Part shown: positions 6,184 through 9,326 of the stretch, piece by piece
Layout of the letters: the number at the start of each line of letters is the position of its first letter
How positions within the stretch are numbered: the stretch's first letter is position 1
From: Paracoccaceae bacterium
GTDB taxonomy: Bacteria; Pseudomonadota; Alphaproteobacteria; Rhodobacterales; Rhodobacteraceae
NCBI GenBank assembly: GCA_002746395.1
Contig: NVXA01000003.1
Span: 171,060 to 180,385 of the forward strand
Reading direction: 5' to 3'
DNA length: 9,326 bases
Translations under genes and position numbers: made by a program
Notes under the pieces: generated by a model
What the model was told of the DNA's origin: nothing
What the model saw: the letters and a program-made list of their open reading frames with translations, nothing else
The model's database searches: none

Positions 6184-7088
6184 AGACCGTCTTTGAAGTT
6201 TAGCCCCATTTCGGTGAAGCGTTCGGGGTCGTTCAGCCATTTTGGGCGCACTTTGACTTGTAAGAACAAGTGGACTTCGCGGCCCAGAAATTCTTTCAAT
6301 TCTTGGCGTGATGCGACGGAGACAGATTTGATCGTCTCGCCTTTTGGCCCCAAAAGGATGCCCTTGTGGCCGTCGCGCAGGACGTAAATCAGCTGATCAA
6401 CACGCACGGAGCCATCTTTGCGGTCCGTCCATTTTTCCGTTTCTACGGTCAGCTGATAAGGTAATTCCTGATGCAAACGCAGTGTTAGTTTTTCGCGGGT
6501 TATTTCGGCGGCCAATAGGCGCAACGGCAGGTCAGCGATTTGATCTTCGGGGTAAAGCCATGGGCCGTCGGGCAATTCACCCGCCAGCCATTTTTTCAAA
6601 TCATCGGTGCCGTGACCCTTTTCGGCGGAGATCATGTAAGTGGCGGTGAAATCGAACAACCCGTTCAGCTCTGTGGATAGTGCCAGCAATCTATCACTTT
6701 TGACGCGGTCGATTTTGTTTATGGCCAGTACGATTTTACGGTCTTGGACGCGCTCTCTTAACGCTTCCAGAATGGCTTTGACGCCTTCGGTTACACCGCG
6801 GTGGGCTTCGACCAGCAACACAACCATGTCGGCGTCGGCGGCCCCCGTCCATGCAGCCGTGACCATGGCGCGGTCTAGGTTGCGGCGTGGGCGGAACAGG
6901 CCGGGGGTGTCCACGAAAACGATTTGTGTGTCGCCCTCGATGGTGATGCCGCGAATTCTGGCGCGTGTCGTTTGAACTTTGTGGGTAACGATGGACACTT
7001 TCGCGCCGACCATTTTGTTCAGCAGGGTCGATTTTCCGGCGTTCGGTTCACCGATCAGGGCGACGTAGCCGCATTTGGTTTCAGCCAT
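6180..7088 (-). CDS. era: GTPase Era
   Basis: Essential GTPase that binds the 3' end of 16S rRNA and assists 30S subunit maturation. The 302-residue protein shows all G motifs: G1 GEPNAGKS (13-20), switch region QTTRARIRG (39-47), G3 DTPG (60-63), G4 NKID (124-127) and G5 SAEKG (154-158). A C-terminal KH domain follows, with GILLGPKGETIK and then VHLFLQVKVRPKW. An excellent Shine-Dalgarno GGAGG (7099-7095) lies 6 bases before the ATG, inside the end of rnc; the rnc stop and era start are separated by one base. RNase III processes the rRNA precursor that Era acts on, so the pair is functionally coherent. Confidence 0.98.
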   Translation of the reverse strand: MAETKCGYVALIGEPNAGKSTLLNKMVGAKVSIVTHKVQTTRARIRGITIEGDTQIVFVDTPGLFRPRRNLDRAMVTAAWTGAADADMVVLLVEAHRGVTEGVKAILEALRERVQDRKIVLAINKIDRVKSDRLLALSTELNGLFDFTATYMISAEKGHGTDDLKKWLAGELPDGPWLYPEDQIADLPLRLLAAEITREKLTLRLHQELPYQLTVETEKWTDRKDGSVRVDQLIYVLRDGHKGILLGPKGETIKSVSVASRQELKEFLGREVHLFLQVKVRPKWLNDPERFTEMGLNFKDGL

Positions 7089-7089
7089 G

Positions 7090-7770
7090 TTAGGCCTCCA
7101 GTTCTTTGAGTAATGCGGCGGCCGCCAATTGTTGCGCAGCCCGTTTGCTTGGGGCGGTTGCGCGGGCGGATTTGCCGTTTTTCAGTTGTGCTTCGATTAC
7201 GAACACTGGCGCGTGATCTGGGCCGCTACGTTCGATTTCTGCATATATTGGGGGGGGCATGCGGCGGGCTTGTGCCCATTCCTGCAAGTCTGATTTCGGG
7301 TCAGCGGCGTTTTCTTCGGCGTGGGCGATGCGATTTCCCCACAAGCGTAGAACCAAATCTTTGGCAGCGTCGTAGCCTGCATCCAGATAAACGGCGGCGA
7401 TAACGGCCTCCATTGCATCGCCAAGCAGGGCGGTTTTCTTGCGGCCACCAGATAACATTTCGGAGCGGCCCAGCATTAGCGCGGCGCCTAGATCGACGCC
7501 CTCGGCCACTTCGGCACAGGTTTCTTTGCGCACCAGTGCGTTCAGGCGGGGCGCGAGTTTGCCTTCGCGGGCTTCCATGTCGTCGATCAATAATGCTTCC
7601 GCGATCACCAAGCCCAAGACGCGGTCGCCGAGGAATTCAAGGCGCTGGTTGTCGGGGCGGGTGGTTGTGGACAGCGACGAATGGGTTAACGCTTGGTGCA
7701 GCAATTCGGGGCGGGTGAAGGGGTGCCCTAACCGCTTGATAAATGCCGTGGTGCTTGCTGAAAGCTTCAA
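7090..7770 (-). CDS. rnc: Ribonuclease III
   Basis: Double-strand-specific endoribonuclease that processes rRNA precursors and some mRNAs; a cytosolic homodimer using Mg2+. The 226-residue protein contains the signature NQRLEFLGD with Glu45 and Asp49, the second catalytic pair Asp118 and Glu121 in [14 protein letters not shown], and a C-terminal double-stranded-RNA-binding domain from about residue 140 (DLQEWAQAR to the end). The start is a TTG at 7770 whose last two bases lie within the lepB stop (TTGA overlap). AAAGG sits 7 bases before it, and the resulting N-terminus LKLSAS matches the usual MKLS-type start in this group. A GTG 16 codons upstream, inside lepB, is the less likely alternative. 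Confidence 0.95.
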   Translation of the reverse strand: MKLSASTTAFIKRLGHPFTRPELLHQALTHSSLSTTTRPDNQRLEFLGDRVLGLVIAEALLIDDMEAREGKLAPRLNALVRKETCAEVAEGVDLGAALMLGRSEMLSGGRKKTALLGDAMEAVIAAVYLDAGYDAAKDLVLRLWGNRIAHAEENAADPKSDLQEWAQARRMPPPIYAEIERSGPDHAPVFVIEAQLKNGKSARATAPSKRAAQQLAAAALLKELEA

Positions 7771-8582
7771 TCTATTGCCTTTAGGTAGCGGTCTGAACGC
7801 CAATCCCAGAACTTCCACAATGCACTTCCGGCAGCCGAAAAGACGATGCGGTCAGCGCGGCCAATGATGTTTTCTGCTGGCACAAACCCCACACCGGGGT
7901 TGTAGCCACGTTGCGGGAAGCGGCTGTCTACGGAATTGTCGCGGTTGTCGCCCATGAAGAAATAGTTACCCGCCGGCACCAGAAATTCCTCGGTGTTGTC
8001 GGCGCGGGAATCTTCGATGTTCAGCACTTCATGGGTCACGCCGTTTGGCAGCGTTTCCATGGCGCGTTCTTTGACGCAGTCACCACCCAAGGCCGGGCGC
8101 GAGTTGGCGCAGCGCGGGAAACCTTGCTGTGGGCCTTGTTTTTCGTAAACTTCCACGAAAGGGGCGATGGCCGTTTGTGGGGCGGGGTTGCCATTGATGT
8201 AAAGAATGCCGTCTTTCATCTGAATGCGATCCCCCGGCAGGCCGATCAAGCGTTTGATGTAATCCGCGCCATGTACGGGGTGTTTGAACACAACGACGTC
8301 GCCGCGCTCTGGTTCGCTGCCGAACAAACGGTCGTCTGCACCTTTGGCAAAACCACAGAAATCGACACCAAATAGCGTTGGGCAGGAGGCGTAGGAATAC
8401 CCGTAGGTGAATTTGTTAACGAACAGGAAGTCGCCGATCAGCAGCGTCGATTTCATCGAGCCCGACGGAATCCAGAATGGTTGGAACAACAGGGTGCGGA
8501 TCAGGCCCGCGAGAATAAGCGCAAATACGACCGTTTTGACGGTTTCCATCAAGCCACCGTCGTTTGAGGATTTAGATGCCAT
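7767..8582 (-). CDS. lepB: Signal peptidase I
   Basis: Inner-membrane serine protease that removes signal peptides from exported proteins on the periplasmic side. The 271-residue protein has one clear membrane anchor (about residues 15-33) followed directly by the catalytic box [13 protein letters not shown] with Ser42. The general base Lys110 lies in [11 protein letters not shown], and the late box [13 protein letters not shown] is present. E. coli LepB has two membrane helices; this shorter form with one is common in alphaproteobacteria. The ATG at 8582 is chosen because the sequence upstream of it has no family similarity; AGGA lies 12 bases before it, a long spacing. It is separated from acpS by 64 bases, the only sizeable gap in the operon. 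Confidence 0.97.
   Translation of the reverse strand: MASKSSNDGGLMETVKTVVFALILAGLIRTLLFQPFWIPSGSMKSTLLIGDFLFVNKFTYGYSYASCPTLFGVDFCGFAKGADDRLFGSEPERGDVVVFKHPVHGADYIKRLIGLPGDRIQMKDGILYINGNPAPQTAIAPFVEVYEKQGPQQGFPRCANSRPALGGDCVKERAMETLPNGVTHEVLNIEDSRADNTEEFLVPAGNYFFMGDNRDNSVDSRFPQRGYNPGVGFVPAENIIGRADRIVFSAAGSALWKFWDWRSDRYLKAID
7778..7782 (-). promoter_or_regulatory. Shine-Dalgarno that supports the rnc TTG start
   Basis: Read on the minus strand, AAAGG lies within the last codons of lepB, 7 bases before the TTG. Together with the TTGA stop/start overlap it argues for reinitiation after lepB rather than an upstream GTG start. Confidence 0.55.
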
Positions 8583-8646
8583 AGTTAATAATTTTCCTGT
8601 GTCCGATTTCCGGCAGCTTTTCGCTGTTGCGGTGGGCAGTGTCAAG
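8583..8646 (-). promoter_or_regulatory. acpS-lepB gap with a possible internal promoter
   Basis: On the minus strand a perfect -35 hexamer TTGACA occurs at 8645-8640, right after the acpS stop. At a 17-base spacing the -10 position reads GAAAAG, a poor match, so a promoter is only possible. If real it would let lepB and the genes after it be transcribed apart from pdxJ-acpS. Confidence 0.3.
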
Positions 8647-9054
8647 CTATGTAGGGGTTTTAGGTAACGCCTCGATGATAACAAAGGCCTGCGCCCACGG
8701 GTGATCGTCGGTTAGGGTCACATGGATATGGGGGTCATGCCCCTTCGGTGTCAAGCGGGCGAGGCGCGCGGCGGCACTGCCGGTTACGTGCATCGTCGGC
8801 TGGCCGGTGCGCATGTTGCGAACTTCCATCTCGTTCCACGCGATTCCCATGCGCAGGCCAGTGCCAAGGGCCTTGGAACAGGCTTCTTTGGCGGCCCAGC
8901 GTTTGGCGTAGGTTTCTGTGGTCAAAAGGCGGTAATCGGCGGTGGCGCGTTCAACATTGGTAAACACACGTTTCAAAAAACGATCCCCGAAACGATCAAT
9001 CGTGCCTTGGATACGTTCGATGTTGGCGAGATCAGAACCGATGCCAATGATCAC
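8647..9054 (-). CDS. acpS: Holo-[acyl-carrier-protein] synthase
   Basis: Transfers 4'-phosphopantetheine from coenzyme A to a serine of acyl carrier protein, activating it for fatty-acid synthesis; a cytosolic trimer in known cases. The 135-residue protein has the N-terminal [12 protein letters not shown] with metal-binding Asp8, and the signature [18 protein letters not shown] with Glu57 and Lys61. The start is a GTG at 9054 that overlaps the pdxJ stop codon as GTGA, preceded 4 bases upstream by AGGTG. The N-terminus MIIGIGSD is exactly where family members begin, so this start is well supported. pdxJ-acpS is a conserved pair in many proteobacteria. Confidence 0.96.
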   Translation of the reverse strand: MIIGIGSDLANIERIQGTIDRFGDRFLKRVFTNVERATADYRLLTTETYAKRWAAKEACSKALGTGLRMGIAWNEMEVRNMRTGQPTMHVTGSAAARLARLTPKGHDPHIHVTLTDDHPWAQAFVIIEALPKTPT

Positions 9055-9326
9055 GCGGCACCTATTCCGAATGCCTCGTTGCGGGATTCATCCATTAACG
9101 CGCGCATGCGGCGAATGGCGGAATCAAGACCGGAGAATATCGCCTCGCCGATAATGAAATGGCCAATGTTCAATTCCATCACTTCGGGAAAGGCAGCGAG
9201 GGGTTTTACCGAATTATAGGTAATTCCATGCCCTGCGTGGACTTCCAGCCCAAGGCTGTGGGCATAGGCCGCCATATCGCGCAGGCGTTCGAGTTCCGGA
9301 TTGCTTTGGTCAAATTTTCCTTCTTC
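9051..9326 (-). CDS. pdxJ: Pyridoxine 5'-phosphate synthase, C-terminal part
   Basis: Cytosolic TIM-barrel enzyme that condenses 1-deoxyxylulose 5-phosphate with 3-amino-2-oxopropyl phosphate to form pyridoxine 5'-phosphate, the last ring-forming step of the DXP-dependent vitamin B6 route. The frame is open to the window edge; 91 C-terminal residues of a protein of about 240-250 are present. Diagnostic segments are [18 protein letters not shown] and [17 protein letters not shown], matching the GHGLTY and NIGHAIIG motifs of the family. An internal ATG at 9275 is not the start, since similarity continues upstream of it. It is the first visible gene of the minus-strand operon; the operon's promoter is outside the window. 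Confidence 0.95.
   Translation of the reverse strand, partial: EEGKFDQSNPELERLRDMAAYAHSLGLEVHAGHGITYNSVKPLAAFPEVMELNIGHFIIGEAIFSGLDSAIRRMRALMDESRNEAFGIGAA

Noticed and set aside
7251..7258. Run of eight G, possible frameshift hotspot
   Set aside because: It encodes a Pro-rich stretch of RNase III ([10 protein letters not shown]), and the frame is intact on both sides, so no slippage or error is indicated.
7911..8375. Plus-strand open frame of 154 codons opposite lepB
   Set aside because: Shadow of the lepB catalytic domain; no family resemblance.
8722..9219. Plus-strand open frame of 165 codons opposite acpS and pdxJ
   Set aside because: Lies opposite two well-identified genes and has no motif or ribosome site of its own.

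Overview
The window looks like a chromosomal segment of an alphaproteobacterium of the order Rhodobacterales (roseobacter/Rhodobacter type). Grounds: ATP-dependent pckA, a methylsuccinyl-CoA dehydrogenase of the ethylmalonyl-CoA pathway, a DUF1491 gene, and the gene order pdxJ-acpS-lepB-rnc-era-DUF1491-recO with alphaproteobacterial protein sequences. GC content is moderate rather than very high. I do not name a genus. No mobile element, CRISPR array, tRNA or rRNA is visible.

Layout. (1) 3-815, plus strand: 3' half of pckA, then a strong intrinsic terminator (837-871). (2) 881-2383, plus: a cytoplasmic gamma-glutamyltransferase-family enzyme whose ribosome-binding site abuts the terminator. 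(3) 2372-3154, minus: a TauE/SafE-type (TSUP) membrane permease whose 3' end overlaps the 3' end of the previous gene by 12 bases. (4) 3155-3354: divergent control region with a candidate promoter, a perfect GTTGCAC/GTGCAAC palindrome and two copies of TGCAACGCAA. (5) 3355-5013, plus: mcd. (6) 5014-5112: convergent intergenic region with an array of GTACACAA units at an exact 11-bp period, bracketed by two copies of GGCGTTAAC. (7) 9326-5113, minus: a compact operon, pdxJ (5' end outside the window), acpS, lepB, rnc, era, DUF1491, recO. Most junctions are 4-base stop/start overlaps or gaps of 1-9 bases; only acpS-lepB has a gap (64 bases).

Function. The left part is central carbon metabolism: PckA draws oxaloacetate to phosphoenolpyruvate, and Mcd works in the ethylmalonyl-CoA pathway that assimilates acetyl-CoA in organisms lacking isocitrate lyase. 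The right part is a housekeeping operon for vitamin B6 synthesis, acyl carrier protein activation, protein export, RNA processing and ribosome maturation, and recombinational repair.

I saw no clear new defence or mobile system. The less explained items are the GTACACAA array, the operator-like repeats before mcd, and the DUF1491 protein coupled to Era.
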